From the NCBI GenBank assembly GCA_965215025.1, contig CBDCCV010000001.1, forward strand, positions 1,426,001-1,490,000: DNA of 64,000 bases, read 5' to 3'. Numbering within the stretch: position 1 is the stretch's first letter; every line of letters begins with the position of its first letter. Origin of the DNA: CBDCCV01 sp965215025. Lineage in GTDB: Bacteria > Bacteroidota > Rhodothermia > Rhodothermales > Salinibacteraceae. Position numbers and translations under genes: made by a program. This document shows positions 25,882 to 34,714 of the stretch, one piece after another. A model generated the notes under the pieces. That model was not told the origin of the DNA and ran no database searches. It saw only the letters and a list, made by a program, of their open reading frames with translations.

Positions 25882-28020
25882 ATGAGGCGTATCACACGCT
25901 GGGGGGCGGTGCTGCTCTTCGGGGCGCTCGGCGTGAGCGCCAGGGTCGCCCACGCGCAGACGTCGCCCGACACGCCGGAGACGTTTCAAGCCGCGCACGC
26001 TGCTATTGACTCACTGGGCCGGAAGAGCACGGACGCAGCGCTGGCCGCAGCGCGGACGGCCCTAGCCCACGCGCAGCGGGCCGACGCCGGCCGCTGGGCG
26101 GCGCGCTTCGCCCTTCAGGTCGGTCACCTGATGCGGGACGCAGCTCGGTACGACTCCGCCGGGATCTACTTCGAGGAGGCGCGGGCGGCGTACGAGGCGC
26201 GGGGCGATGCCGACGGCCAGGTGGACGCGCTGCTGGCCCTGCTCGCCAGTGCCAAGGATCGGGGCGCGTACGTCGAGGCGATGACGCACGGCCTGCGCGC
26301 GGCGCGCCTCGCCGAAGCCGAAGAGCGCGATGCGGCACAGGCGCGCAGCTACGCCGAACTCTGCGACGTGCTGTACTATCAGGAGCGCCACGCGGAAGGC
26401 GTCGCCTATTGCGACCGTGCCCTCGCGTTGTACGCGGAAGGAAGCGGCGACCGCGACGGCCGGGCGACGGCGCACCAGTACCTTGGCGAGAACCAGCTCA
26501 TCCTGGGCGACTACGAAGCGGCGCTCGCAAGCCTCGGCGTAGCGCTGGAGCTGCGCACGGCGCTCGGTGCTGGCCCGCGCGCGCTGGGCAGCCTCCTCAA
26601 CTCGCGCGGCAACGTTTACAAGCACCTGGCGCGCTACGACGAGGCCGTGGCCGACTATGAGCGCGCCCTCACGCTGATCCGGTCGCTGGACATGGCGGGG
26701 GCCGTCTCTGCCACGGAGGCCAACATCGCCGATGTGCTCATCCGGCAGGAGAGGTATGCGCAGGCACTGCCGTACACCCTCCGCTCAATTGAAGTGCAGG
26801 AGTCTACCAACTTCATCCGCAACCTGCCCGAGAATTACCTTCATGCGGCGAGCATCTACGAGGGGCTGGGCCGGCCGGCAGAGGCGCTGGCTTACTACAA
26901 GAAGTTCGCCGCCACGCGCGACAGCCTCTTCAACCAGGACAAAGACCAGGTGATGGCCGGGCTACGCGCCGAGTACGAAGCGGACCAGCGCGAGGCGACC
27001 ATCGCCTTGCAGGAAGAGCGGCTGGCGCAGCAGCAGACGGTCCAGCGCATCCTCTACGGCCTTGCGGCCCTGGCGGTGCTCGTGCTGGTGGCGCTCTACT
27101 TCGGGTATCGCCTCAAGCAGCGCGCCAACGCCCGGCTCGCCAGGGCGAACGCCGAATTGGAGGTTTCGCTCAACCGCCTCCGCACGACGCAGCAGCGGCT
27201 CGTCCACGCCGAGAAGATGGCCTCGCTCGGGGCGCTTACGGCCGGCATCGCGCACGAGATCAAGAACCCCTTGAACTTCGTCACGAACTTCTCCTCGCTC
27301 TCTCGCGAGCTGGTCGAAGAGCTGGGCGAGGAGGCCGATCCTGAGGAGCGCGCGGCCATCCTCGAAGACCTCAAGCTCAACGCCGAGAAGATCGAGGAGC
27401 ACGGCCGCCGCGCCGACGGCATCGTCCGCAGCATGATGGAGCACGCGCGCACGGGCAAAGGAGAGCGGCAGGCGGTGGACCTGAACGCGCTGGTGGACGA
27501 GCACGTGAACCTGGCCTACCACGGCCGGCGCGCGCAGATGCCCAATTTCCAGGTAGAGGTCGAGCGCGACTACGACGAGGCGGTGGGGCCGGTGGAGGTG
27601 GTGCCGCAGGACCTGGGCCGCGTGGTCCTCAACCTCGTCGGCAACGCCTTCGACGCCGTCCACGAGAAGAGCGCGCAGGCCGGCGGCGCCTACGTGCCTA
27701 TGGTCCGCGTGCGCACCGAGCGGAGGGGGGACGCCGTCGTCGCGCGGGTGGAGGACAACGGGCCGGGGATGCCGCCGGCGGTGAAGGCCAAAGTCTTCGA
27801 GCCGTTCTTCACGACGAAGCCGGCAGGCAGCGGCACGGGTCTGGGCCTCTCGATGAGCTACGACATCGTCACGCAGGGGCACGGCGGCACGCTCACCGCC
27901 GAGAGCGCCAAGGGCGAAGGCGCGGCGTTCGTCATCACGCTGCCGGAGGCCGAGCGCGTCTCCGCCCGTTCCTCAGATCCATCGTGCGTAGATTCATCGT
28001 ACAGAGAGCCAACGCCATGA
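25882..28020 (+). CDS. Sensor histidine kinase with periplasmic TPR domain
   Basis: 712 aa. Signal peptide MRRITRWGAVLLFGALGVSA (to AHAQ), then a periplasmic array of tetratricopeptide-like repeats (about 35-370; for example YDEAVADYERALTLIRSLDM and GRPAEALAYYKKFAATRDSL), one membrane segment (YGLAALAVLVLVALYFGYRL, about 395-415), a short coiled coil, and a cytoplasmic kinase. The HisKA motif is EKMASLGALTAGIAHEIKNP; the ATPase has N box VLNLVGNAFDAV, G1 VEDNGPGMP, F box FEPFFTTKPAG and G2 GTGLGLSMSYDIV. There is no receiver. Its stop overlaps the next start (ATGA at 28017), so the two kinases are translationally coupled. It shares an exact 101-bp tract with the next gene. Confidence 0.93.
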   Translation: MRRITRWGAVLLFGALGVSARVAHAQTSPDTPETFQAAHAAIDSLGRKSTDAALAAARTALAHAQRADAGRWAARFALQVGHLMRDAARYDSAGIYFEEARAAYEARGDADGQVDALLALLASAKDRGAYVEAMTHGLRAARLAEAEERDAAQARSYAELCDVLYYQERHAEGVAYCDRALALYAEGSGDRDGRATAHQYLGENQLILGDYEAALASLGVALELRTALGAGPRALGSLLNSRGNVYKHLARYDEAVADYERALTLIRSLDMAGAVSATEANIADVLIRQERYAQALPYTLRSIEVQESTNFIRNLPENYLHAASIYEGLGRPAEALAYYKKFAATRDSLFNQDKDQVMAGLRAEYEADQREATIALQEERLAQQQTVQRILYGLAALAVLVLVALYFGYRLKQRANARLARANAELEVSLNRLRTTQQRLVHAEKMASLGALTAGIAHEIKNPLNFVTNFSSLSRELVEELGEEADPEERAAILEDLKLNAEKIEEHGRRADGIVRSMMEHARTGKGERQAVDLNALVDEHVNLAYHGRRAQMPNFQVEVERDYDEAVGPVEVVPQDLGRVVLNLVGNAFDAVHEKSAQAGGAYVPMVRVRTERRGDAVVARVEDNGPGMPPAVKAKVFEPFFTTKPAGSGTGLGLSMSYDIVTQGHGGTLTAESAKGEGAAFVITLPEAERVSARSSDPSCVDSSYREPTP

Positions 28021-31000
28021 CTGAGCGCCTTCTCCTGCTCTTCGGGTTCGTCATTGTCGGCGTGCTCAGTGCTGGACCGGAGAAGAGCTACGCGCAGGCA
28101 GAAGATCCGGCACAAGGGCGTTCGGCAGGGGCGCTCGAACGGCCGCTCCGCTTCGACCGGCTGACCCTCGAGGACGGGCTGGCGCAGGGCGAAATTTTTG
28201 GTTTCCTCCAGGACCGGCGCGGCTTCCTGTGGATCGCAACCGGCGGCGGCCTGAATCGCTACGACGGCCACACGTTCAAGGTCTACGCGCCGATTCCCTT
28301 CGACACGACCTCGCTCTCGGACACCCTCTTGAACGGCGTGTACGAGGACCGCGCCGGGGCCATCTGGGTCCCGACGCACAGTGGCGGGCTGAACCGGCTC
28401 GACCCGCTCACGGAGACGTTCACCCACTTCCAGCACGACCCAGCCGATCCGCACAGCCTGAGCGCGGGGGCCGTCTATGCCGTGATGGAGGACCGTCGCG
28501 GGGCGCTGTGGGTCGGCACGGCGACCGGGCTGAGCCGAATGGACCCCGACCGGCCGGGCCGCTTCACCCGCTTCCAGCACGACGCGGACGACCCCGGCAG
28601 CCTGAGTAGCAACAGCGTGCGCTCGATAGACGAGGATGCGGCGGGCACGCTCTGGATCGCTACGGCGAACGGGCTGAACCGGATGGAGCCGGACGCGCCG
28701 GGCCGCTTCGAGCGCTACCTCCACAGCCCCGGCGACGCCGACGAGCCGAGCACGAAAGGAGGCCACTCGCTGCACCACCAGTACGCACCGCCGGGCGAGC
28801 CGGGCGTCCGGTGGATCGGCTCCGACGACGGCCTCCTCCGGTTCGACGCGGCGGAGGGGCGCGCCCGGCGGTTCTACCCGAACCCGGACCGACGGCCGGG
28901 GCGCAACATCGTCACGACGGTCAGCCCGGATCCCGAAGCGCCCGGCGTCCCCGCCGGGACGGGGCAGGCTCTCTGGGTGCCCGTGCAGAACCACGGCCTC
29001 GCCCGCTTCGACCCGGCGACGGAGACCTTCACCCGCTACCGGCCCGACCCCGACAACCCGCATGGCCTCGTCGAGCACGCCGGCAGCTTCGTCTACACGG
29101 ACCGCTTCGGCATCGTCTGGGTCGGCTCGCAGGGCAGCGGGCTGAACGTGTTCGATCCAGCGGCCATCGGGTTTGCGCACTACGGCGCGGCGACGGCCCG
29201 CGCGCCAGGGCTGCGCAATCCGCTTGTATGGGGTCTCACCGTCACGCGCGACGGCGCGATCTGGGCGGGGACCAGCGAGCAGTACCTTCACCGGATTGAC
29301 CGGGCGACAGGAGCCGTCCAAGTGTGGCAGGCCGACCCGGAGGCGCCGCCGGACCCGGCCCGGCCCTCCGGCGAGGCCAACGCCTTTTTCGAGAACTCGG
29401 ACGGAACGCTGTGGATCGGCACGACGCACGGCCTCGACCGCTACGACCCGGCGACCGAAACCTTCACGCACTACATGCCCGACCCAGACGACCCGGCGAG
29501 CCTCTGCGGCGACAACGTGATGGCCCTCTACCGCGACCGCTCTGGGACGCTCTGGGTCGGCACGGCGGGCGGCCTCGGCCGCTTCGACGAGCGCACGGGT
29601 GCGTTCACCTGCTACCGCCACGACCCCGCCGACGCCGCCAGCCTCGGCAACGACTGGGTCGCCGCCGTCCTCGAAGACCGCGCCGGCGAGCTGTGGGCCG
29701 CGACCGAAGGGGGCGTGAGCCGCCTGGACCGTGCGACGGGTCGGTTCTTCAGCTACCGGCACGATCCCCGCGACCCGGCGACGCTCACGAACGGAACGTT
29801 CGGGTGGCTCCACGAGCGAACGCGTGAGCCGGGCGTGCTCTGGCTTGCGAGCTTCGGCGGCGGCCTCGACCGGCTCGACACCCGCACCGGCGCCGTCGCG
29901 CACTACACGGCCCAGACGAGCGAGCTGCCCGACAACACGATTTACGCCATCCTGGAGGACGACGCCGGGCGGCTGTGGCTGAGCACGAACCACGGCCTCG
30001 CCCGCTTCGACCCGGACGCCCCCGACTCGGCCCGCGCGTTCCGCCGGTTCGGCTTGAAAAGCGGCCTGCAAAGCTTGGAGTTCAACCAGCACGCGGCGGC
30101 GCGCGATGCCGAGGGGCGGCTCTACTTCGGCGGCGTGCACGGCATCAACACCTTCCATCCCGAAGCGGTCGAAGGCAACACCGTCCCGCCCCTGATCGCG
30201 CTCACCGACTTCAAGGTGTCGAACGAGCGTGTGCCCGTCGGCCCTGACTCGCCGCTGCGCCAGGCGCTGGCCGAGACGGAGGCGGTCCGGCTGGCGCACC
30301 ACCAGCGCAACGTGACGGTCGAGTTCGCCGCGCTCCACTTCAAAAACCCGGCGCGCAACCGCTACCGCTACCGCCTCGACGGCTTCGACGCGGACTGGAT
30401 CGAGGCGGGCACGCGGCGCACGGCCAGCTACACGAACCTGCCGCCTGGCGACTACACCTTCCGCGTGACGGCGGCCAACAGCGACGGCGTCTGGAACGAC
30501 GAGGCCCGCACGCTCAGGCTGACGGTCCTGCCGCCGTGGTGGCGCACGACGACGGCGTACCTGCTCTACGGCGTGCTCGTGCTGGCCGGCGTCTTTGCGG
30601 TGGACCGGGTGCAGCGGCGGCGGCTGATCCGGCGCGAGCGCGAGGCGGCACAGGGGCGCGAGCTGGCCCAAAAACGAGAGATCGAGCAGGCCTACCACGA
30701 GCTGCGGCAGACCAAAGACCGCCTCGTGCAGCAGGAAAAGCTGGCGAGCCTGGGCCAGCTCACCGCCGGCATCGCGCACGAGATCAAAAACCCTTTGAAC
30801 TTCGTCACCAACTTCGCCGTCTTGACGCGCGAGCTGGCGGACGAACTCGCCGAAGATGCCGACCCCGCCGAGCGCGAAGCGATCCTCAACGACCTCAAGA
30901 CCAACGCTCGGAAGATCGAGGAGCACGGCCGCCGCGCCGACTCCATTGTGCGCTCGATGATGCAGCACGCGCGCACCGGCAGCGGCGAGCGCGAGCGCGT

Positions 31001-31544
31001 GGACCTCAACGCCTTTGTCGATGAGTACGTCGAGCTGGCCTACCACGGCAAGCGCGCCACCACGCCGGACTTCAACGCCGAGATCGTGCGCGACTACGAC
31101 GCCGCCGTGGGCGAGGTCGAGGTCGTGCCGCAGGAGATCGGGCGCGTGGTGCTGAACCTCGTCTCGAACGCCTTCGATGCCGTGTGCGAAAAGAGCGCAG
31201 AGGCCGGCCCCGCGTATGCGCCGGCGGTGCGCGTGTGCACCCAAAAAGGCGAAGATTCCGTAGTGGTACGGGTGGAGGACAACGGGCCGGGGATGGAGGC
31301 GGAAACAACAGCCAAAATCTTCGAGCCGTTCTTCACGACGAAGCCGGCAGGCAGCGGCACGGGTCTGGGCCTCTCGATGAGCTACGACATCGTCACGCAG
31401 GGGCACGGCGGCACGCTCGACGTGGAGAGCAAGCCGGGCGAGGGCGCGGCGTTCGTCGTCCGGCTGCCGGCCAGAAAGTCGCACGGAAAACCGTCGCCGT
31501 CCGTCGCCCCCGCGCCCAAAACCGCAGGAAAGGCATCATCATGA
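28017..31544 (+). CDS. Sensor histidine kinase with two-component-regulator propellers and Y_Y_Y domain
   Basis: 1175 aa from ATG 28017 (MTERLLLLFGFVIVGVLSAG), overlapping the previous stop. A signal peptide precedes about a dozen propeller blades of the Reg_prop type with the core (D/A)G-x-LW(I/V)GT (RRGALWVGTATGLSRMDPD, DRSGTLWVGTAGGLGRFDE), a Y_Y_Y Ig-like domain (YRYRLDGFDADWIEAGTRRT...YTNLPPGDYTFRV), one membrane segment (TTAYLLYGVLVLAGVFAVD), a coiled coil, HisKA (EKLASLGQLTAGIAHEIKNP) and HATPase_c. It resembles Bacteroidota hybrid sensors of periplasmic ligands but has no fused receiver or AraC domain; the receivers are separate genes downstream. It ends TGA within an ATGA overlapping a 50-codon frame. 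Confidence 0.94.
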   Translation: MTERLLLLFGFVIVGVLSAGPEKSYAQAEDPAQGRSAGALERPLRFDRLTLEDGLAQGEIFGFLQDRRGFLWIATGGGLNRYDGHTFKVYAPIPFDTTSLSDTLLNGVYEDRAGAIWVPTHSGGLNRLDPLTETFTHFQHDPADPHSLSAGAVYAVMEDRRGALWVGTATGLSRMDPDRPGRFTRFQHDADDPGSLSSNSVRSIDEDAAGTLWIATANGLNRMEPDAPGRFERYLHSPGDADEPSTKGGHSLHHQYAPPGEPGVRWIGSDDGLLRFDAAEGRARRFYPNPDRRPGRNIVTTVSPDPEAPGVPAGTGQALWVPVQNHGLARFDPATETFTRYRPDPDNPHGLVEHAGSFVYTDRFGIVWVGSQGSGLNVFDPAAIGFAHYGAATARAPGLRNPLVWGLTVTRDGAIWAGTSEQYLHRIDRATGAVQVWQADPEAPPDPARPSGEANAFFENSDGTLWIGTTHGLDRYDPATETFTHYMPDPDDPASLCGDNVMALYRDRSGTLWVGTAGGLGRFDERTGAFTCYRHDPADAASLGNDWVAAVLEDRAGELWAATEGGVSRLDRATGRFFSYRHDPRDPATLTNGTFGWLHERTREPGVLWLASFGGGLDRLDTRTGAVAHYTAQTSELPDNTIYAILEDDAGRLWLSTNHGLARFDPDAPDSARAFRRFGLKSGLQSLEFNQHAAARDAEGRLYFGGVHGINTFHPEAVEGNTVPPLIALTDFKVSNERVPVGPDSPLRQALAETEAVRLAHHQRNVTVEFAALHFKNPARNRYRYRLDGFDADWIEAGTRRTASYTNLPPGDYTFRVTAANSDGVWNDEARTLRLTVLPPWWRTTTAYLLYGVLVLAGVFAVDRVQRRRLIRREREAAQGRELAQKREIEQAYHELRQTKDRLVQQEKLASLGQLTAGIAHEIKNPLNFVTNFAVLTRELADELAEDADPAEREAILNDLKTNARKIEEHGRRADSIVRSMMQHARTGSGERERVDLNAFVDEYVELAYHGKRATTPDFNAEIVRDYDAAVGEVEVVPQEIGRVVLNLVSNAFDAVCEKSAEAGPAYAPAVRVCTQKGEDSVVVRVEDNGPGMEAETTAKIFEPFFTTKPAGSGTGLGLSMSYDIVTQGHGGTLDVESKPGEGAAFVVRLPARKSHGKPSPSVAPAPKTAGKASS

Positions 31545-31693
31545 TTGAACCTGCACATCTGCACAAGAGGTGGTGCCTCATGGTGCACGTGCCCTGCCGG
31601 GACCACCTCTCCGGTCTTGCGCAGAACGGATGTGAAGCAGAGCCGGAGAGGTGGTCAGGCACCGTCGCAAAACAGCTTCTGGATTCCACATGA
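31541..31693 (+). CDS. Possible 50-aa linker ORF between kinase and response regulator
   Basis: ATG 31541 overlaps the kinase stop (ATGA) and the TGA at 31691-31693 overlaps the ATG of the response regulator (ATGA again), so this frame would link translation of both genes. The product (MIEPAHLHKRWCLMVHVPCR...) has no recognised domain, and a third of it is encoded by an inverted repeat. It may exist only to carry ribosomes across an inserted repeat. Confidence 0.3.
   Translation: MIEPAHLHKRWCLMVHVPCRDHLSGLAQNGCEAEPERWSGTVAKQLLDST
31602..31655. repeat. Inverted repeat inside the kinase-regulator gap
   Basis: ACCACCTCTCCGG (31602-31614) and CCGGAGAGGTGGT (31643-31655) are perfect 13-bp arms around a 28-nt loop. 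It lies within the operon between two genes that are otherwise expected to be coupled. Confidence 0.85.
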
Positions 31694-32070
31694 ACGAGCC
31701 GCAGAAAATCTTAGTCGTGGATGACGAGCCGGATGTGGAGTGGCTCTTCCGCCAGCGCTTCCGGCGTGGGATCCGGGCGGGCGCGGTGGCCTTCGCGTTC
31801 GCCGCCTCCGCCGAGGCAGCCCTCGGCTACCTGCGCCAGGACGCCGCCGCCGATGGCGTGCTCGTCCTCTCCGACATCAACATGCCGGGGATGTCGGGGC
31901 TGGAGCTGCTGCGCGTGCTCAAGACGCAGTACCCCGCGCTCAAGATCGTGCTCATCACCGCCTACGGCGATGAGCGCAACCGCCGGACGGCCATGACCTA
32001 CGGTGCCGACGACTACTTCACCAAACCGCTCGACTTCTCGGCGCTCCGGCACCACATCGCAAGCGCTTGA
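31690..32070 (+). CDS. Single-domain response regulator
   Basis: 126 aa from ATG 31690 (MNEPQKILVVDDEPDVEWLF). It is a stand-alone receiver: acidic pair DDEPD, phosphoacceptor Asp in VLSDINMPGMSG, Thr in VLITAYGDE, and Lys in YFTKPLDFS. There is no output domain, so it should act through protein contacts or as a phosphotransfer step. It is closely similar to the receiver of the next gene (both have LVVDDEPD..LxRQRFRR(G/E)IR(A/K)G). It follows the two kinases and precedes the receiver-phosphatase in one operon. Confidence 0.93.
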   Translation: MNEPQKILVVDDEPDVEWLFRQRFRRGIRAGAVAFAFAASAEAALGYLRQDAAADGVLVLSDINMPGMSGLELLRVLKTQYPALKIVLITAYGDERNRRTAMTYGADDYFTKPLDFSALRHHIASA

Positions 32071-32099
32071 CCGCCACTACAGAAAACGTGAGGTGCCCC

Positions 32100-33275
32100 A
32101 TGCCCATCCGCATTCTCGTGGTGGACGACGAGCCGGACCTCGAGCTGCTCATCCGCCAGCGCTTCCGGCGCGAGATCCGCAAGGGCGTCATGGCCTTCGC
32201 CTTTGCCAGCGACGGCGTCGAGGCCCTTGAAACGCTCGACGCCGGCGCCCGCTTCGACGTCGTCCTCTCGGACATCAACATGCCGCGCATGGACGGCCTG
32301 ACGCTTTTGGCCCGCCTCGGCGAGGAGGAGCGTGCGCTCAAGGTCGTCATCGTCTCGGCCTACGGCGATATGCAGAACATCCGCACGGCGATGAACCGCG
32401 GCGCGTTCGATTTCGTCACCAAGCCCATCGACTTTGAGGACTTGGAGATCACCATCCGCAGGACGTACACCGAGCTAGGGGCGCTCCGGCGCGCGGCCTC
32501 GCTGCAGCGGCAGCTTACGGCCTTGCAGCGCGAGCTGGAGATCGCTAGCCGGATTCAGCTTTCTTCCTTGCCGCCCCCCGGCCCGGCCTTCCCGGAGCGC
32601 ACGGACTTCGACCTCTACGCCACGATGATCCCGGCGCAAGAGGTCGGCGGCGACTTCTACGACTACTTCCTCGTGGACGAGCACCGCCTCGGCTTCACGC
32701 TCGGCGACGTCTCGGGGAAGGGCCTCGGCGCGGCGCTCTTCATGGCCGTCACGCGCACGATGCTCCGCGCCACGGCGCTGCGGGGCCTCCCCCCGGCCGA
32801 GTGCGTGCGCCACGTCAACGGCGTGCTTTTTCCTGAGAGCATGGCGCACATGTTCGTCACGCTCATCTACGCCGTGCTTGACGCGCGCGACGGCACGCTC
32901 ACCTACTGCAACGCCGGGCACCATCCGCCCTACCTCCTGCGCAGCGGGGAGGCGCCCAGGCCGCTCGATCACAAAGGCGGCCTCGGCCTCTGCCTCGCCA
33001 AGGACTTCGGCTACCAGGCCCACACCGTGGCGCTGCGGCCCGGCGACGGCCTGCTCCTCTACACCGACGGCGTCCCCGAAGCCGTGGATGGCCAGCGCAA
33101 CCCCTTCGAGGAAGAGCGCCTGACCTCCTGCCTGTGCGAGGCCGATGACGAAGCCCCTGCTGGCACCATCCGCTGCGTGCTGCGCGCGCTCGAAGTCTTT
33201 GCCAGCGGCGCGCCGCCCGCCGACGACATCACCATGCTGGCGCTCCGCTACGCCGGTGCGGCTCAACCGACGTAG
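32100..33275 (+). CDS. Response regulator with SpoIIE/RsbU-type PP2C phosphatase output
   Basis: 391 aa from ATG 32100; the site GAGGTG 4-9 bases upstream supports it over a TTG at 32067. Residues 1-120 are a receiver (ILVVDDEPDLELLIRQRFRR, Asp in VLSDINMPRMDG, VIVSAYGDM, FVTKPIDFED). A coiled-coil linker (RRAASLQRQLTALQRELEIA) leads to a SpoIIE PP2C domain from about 160: IPAQEVGGDFYDYFLVDEHR, LGDVSGKGLGAALFMAVTRT, YCNAGHHPPYLLR, LLYTDGVPEAVDG, ADDITMLALRY, with the metal-binding Asp residues in place. It should dephosphorylate an STAS protein on activation; the one at 25484 is the local candidate. Confidence 0.95.
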   Translation: MPIRILVVDDEPDLELLIRQRFRREIRKGVMAFAFASDGVEALETLDAGARFDVVLSDINMPRMDGLTLLARLGEEERALKVVIVSAYGDMQNIRTAMNRGAFDFVTKPIDFEDLEITIRRTYTELGALRRAASLQRQLTALQRELEIASRIQLSSLPPPGPAFPERTDFDLYATMIPAQEVGGDFYDYFLVDEHRLGFTLGDVSGKGLGAALFMAVTRTMLRATALRGLPPAECVRHVNGVLFPESMAHMFVTLIYAVLDARDGTLTYCNAGHHPPYLLRSGEAPRPLDHKGGLGLCLAKDFGYQAHTVALRPGDGLLLYTDGVPEAVDGQRNPFEEERLTSCLCEADDEAPAGTIRCVLRALEVFASGAPPADDITMLALRYAGAAQPT

Positions 33276-33484
33276 AAGCGCCACGCCAGCGCCAAGGCTG
33301 CGTCTTTGGCAGAGCCGGCCTCCAGGAAGCGGCTCGCGCCGTCGGCGAACGCGTAGGTCCAGGCGCCGTCTTCCTGCTGATCCGGTGGGCCGAGGGCGCT
33401 TCGTCGCTCCCGCCCCCGCACAGGGCGAGGGGGAGGGTGGCCGCGAAGCTCGCGTTCTGTCGTCATCCGTCCATCTGTCGTCAT
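33263..33484 (-). pseudogene. Possible 3' remnant of an unrecognised gene
   Basis: A 73-codon minus-strand frame whose first half runs through the tandem repeat at 33458-33493 and low-complexity DNA. Only the last 40 residues look protein-like (PDQQEDGAWTYAFADGASRF then AKDAALALAWRFYVG). That suggests the end of an older gene now cut off by repeat DNA. It overlaps the phosphatase gene by 13 bp. It may equally be chance. Confidence 0.25.
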
Positions 33485-33493
33485 CCGTCCATC
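33458..33493. repeat. 18-bp perfect tandem duplication
   Basis: Two copies of tgtcgtcatccgtccatc (33458-33475 and 33476-33493), followed by a third, partial relative (gtcggtcgtccacgatc). It is made of the same words as the inverted repeats at 9033 and 34499, on the right-arm strand. It lies just past the stop of the GDPD gene. Confidence 0.9.
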
Positions 33494-33508
33494 GTCGGTC
33501 GTCCACGA

Positions 33509-34441
33509 TCAGTCAGCGTACGGCGCGATGGCCTGCGCGGCGATGGGAACGAGGTCGGTGGTGATGAGGTCGATGCCGCGTTCCAAGAGCGCGCGGTAAA
33601 CGACGGGGCCGGCGTGGCGCGCGCGCTCGTCGATGGCGCCGAAGGTGCCCAGCATGGCGCGCACGCCCGCCGCGTGGAGCCGCTCGACGATCTCCGGGCG
33701 CACCCTGCCCACGCCGATGAAGGCGATGAGCCGCGACGGGTCCACGCCGCTGGCCAGGAGCGCGTCCACCTCGGCCACCGTGCGGGCCGAGGCCGAGAGC
33801 ATCAGCTCGGGCGCGAGGCGGTGGTACCGCTCCAGCCGGTCGAGCGTGTAGGTGATGACGACGGTGCGGTTGGCCGCACCGAGGCGGCGGACGGCCTCGA
33901 CCACGCGCTCCGGCGGCACGCCGCTCTTGACGTCGAGCGTGAGGACGGCGCGCTCCTCGGCCCAAGCCAGCGTCTCGTCGAGCGTGGGGATGCGAAACGG
34001 CGTGACGCGCCCCTCGGGGCCGACGAGGCGCAGGCGGCGCAGCTTGGCGAGTGGCGCCTCGCTCACCGGCCCCGTGCCGGTGGTGGTGCGCTCCAGCGTC
34101 TCGTCGTGCATGAGGACGAGGACGCTGTCGGCGCTCATCCGCACGTCGGCCTCGATCAGGACGGGCGCGTAGCGCAGCGAGCGCTCGAACGTGGCGAGCG
34201 CGTTCTCGGGGTAGCCGAGCGCCGGGCCGCCGCGGTGCGCGCTCAAAAGCGGGCCGGCCTCGGAGCCGTAGTCGAGGTACGCGGCCAGCGCATCGGCGCC
34301 GGCAAAGGAGCGGAGGTGCGGCGCCGTGCCACGCGCGGGGTGCTCGGCTAAAGCGGGCGCCTCCGGACGCGGCACGGCGGTGTAGCAGGCCGGCAGGAAG
34401 AGCGCCGCCAGCAGCGCCGCGAAGATCAGGCGGGTGCGCAT
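33509..34441 (-). CDS. Glycerophosphodiester phosphodiesterase family lipoprotein
   Basis: 310 aa from ATG 34441. This start gives a lipoprotein signal MRTRLIFAALLAALFLPACY (lipobox LPAC); an upstream extension runs through repeat DNA. The catalytic domain starts LLSAHRGGPALGYPENALAT (HRG..ENT-type motif, here ENA), then LIEADVRMSADSVLVLMHDE and TLERTTTGTG (the E-D metal site and HDxxLxRTT), with a TIM-barrel pattern to the end (ITTDLVPIAA). It hydrolyses glycerophosphodiesters from lipid turnover at the cell surface or periplasm. It is flanked on both sides by word-type repeats and converges on the signalling operon. Confidence 0.92.
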   Translation of the reverse strand: MRTRLIFAALLAALFLPACYTAVPRPEAPALAEHPARGTAPHLRSFAGADALAAYLDYGSEAGPLLSAHRGGPALGYPENALATFERSLRYAPVLIEADVRMSADSVLVLMHDETLERTTTGTGPVSEAPLAKLRRLRLVGPEGRVTPFRIPTLDETLAWAEERAVLTLDVKSGVPPERVVEAVRRLGAANRTVVITYTLDRLERYHRLAPELMLSASARTVAEVDALLASGVDPSRLIAFIGVGRVRPEIVERLHAAGVRAMLGTFGAIDERARHAGPVVYRALLERGIDLITTDLVPIAAQAIAPYAD

Positions 34442-34498
34442 GGAGAAAGAACACGCTGAGTTGAAGCTATGTAGGCCAGCAAAAGTACCCTGACTGGC

Positions 34499-34570
34499 CG
34501 ACGATGGACGAATGACGATGGACGACCCTCCAGCCTTTGAGCATCGTCCGTGATCCATCGTCCGTCGTCC
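34499..34570. repeat. Long inverted repeat, GACGATGGACGA word family
   Basis: Left arm gacgatggacgaatgacgat (continuing gacgac) and right arm catcgtccgtgatccatcgt (continuing ccgtcgtc) are imperfectly complementary. Immediately after it, GTGAGTTCAC and GTGGACTCAC (34571-34598) form a second small hairpin. It lies upstream of the GDPD gene and may carry or disturb its promoter. Confidence 0.8.
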
Positions 34571-34714
34571 GTGAGTTCACGGAATTCTGTGGACTCACAC
34601 AGAAAGCGCGCGTCCTGCTCCTTGCGGCAGTACGAGCGGCCTGGAGATGAGGTAGACTCCTCGAAGGTAGACTGCCTCGGCCTCGACTGTGGTGAATTTT
34701 CCCTGCGCTTCGGG

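Noticed and set aside
27858..31484. Open minus-strand frame of about 1200 codons opposite the kinases
   Set aside because: It is a mirror of a high-GC coding region: the plus strand has unmistakable kinase and propeller domains, and the antisense product is Arg/Ala/Val/Gly-rich without any motif.
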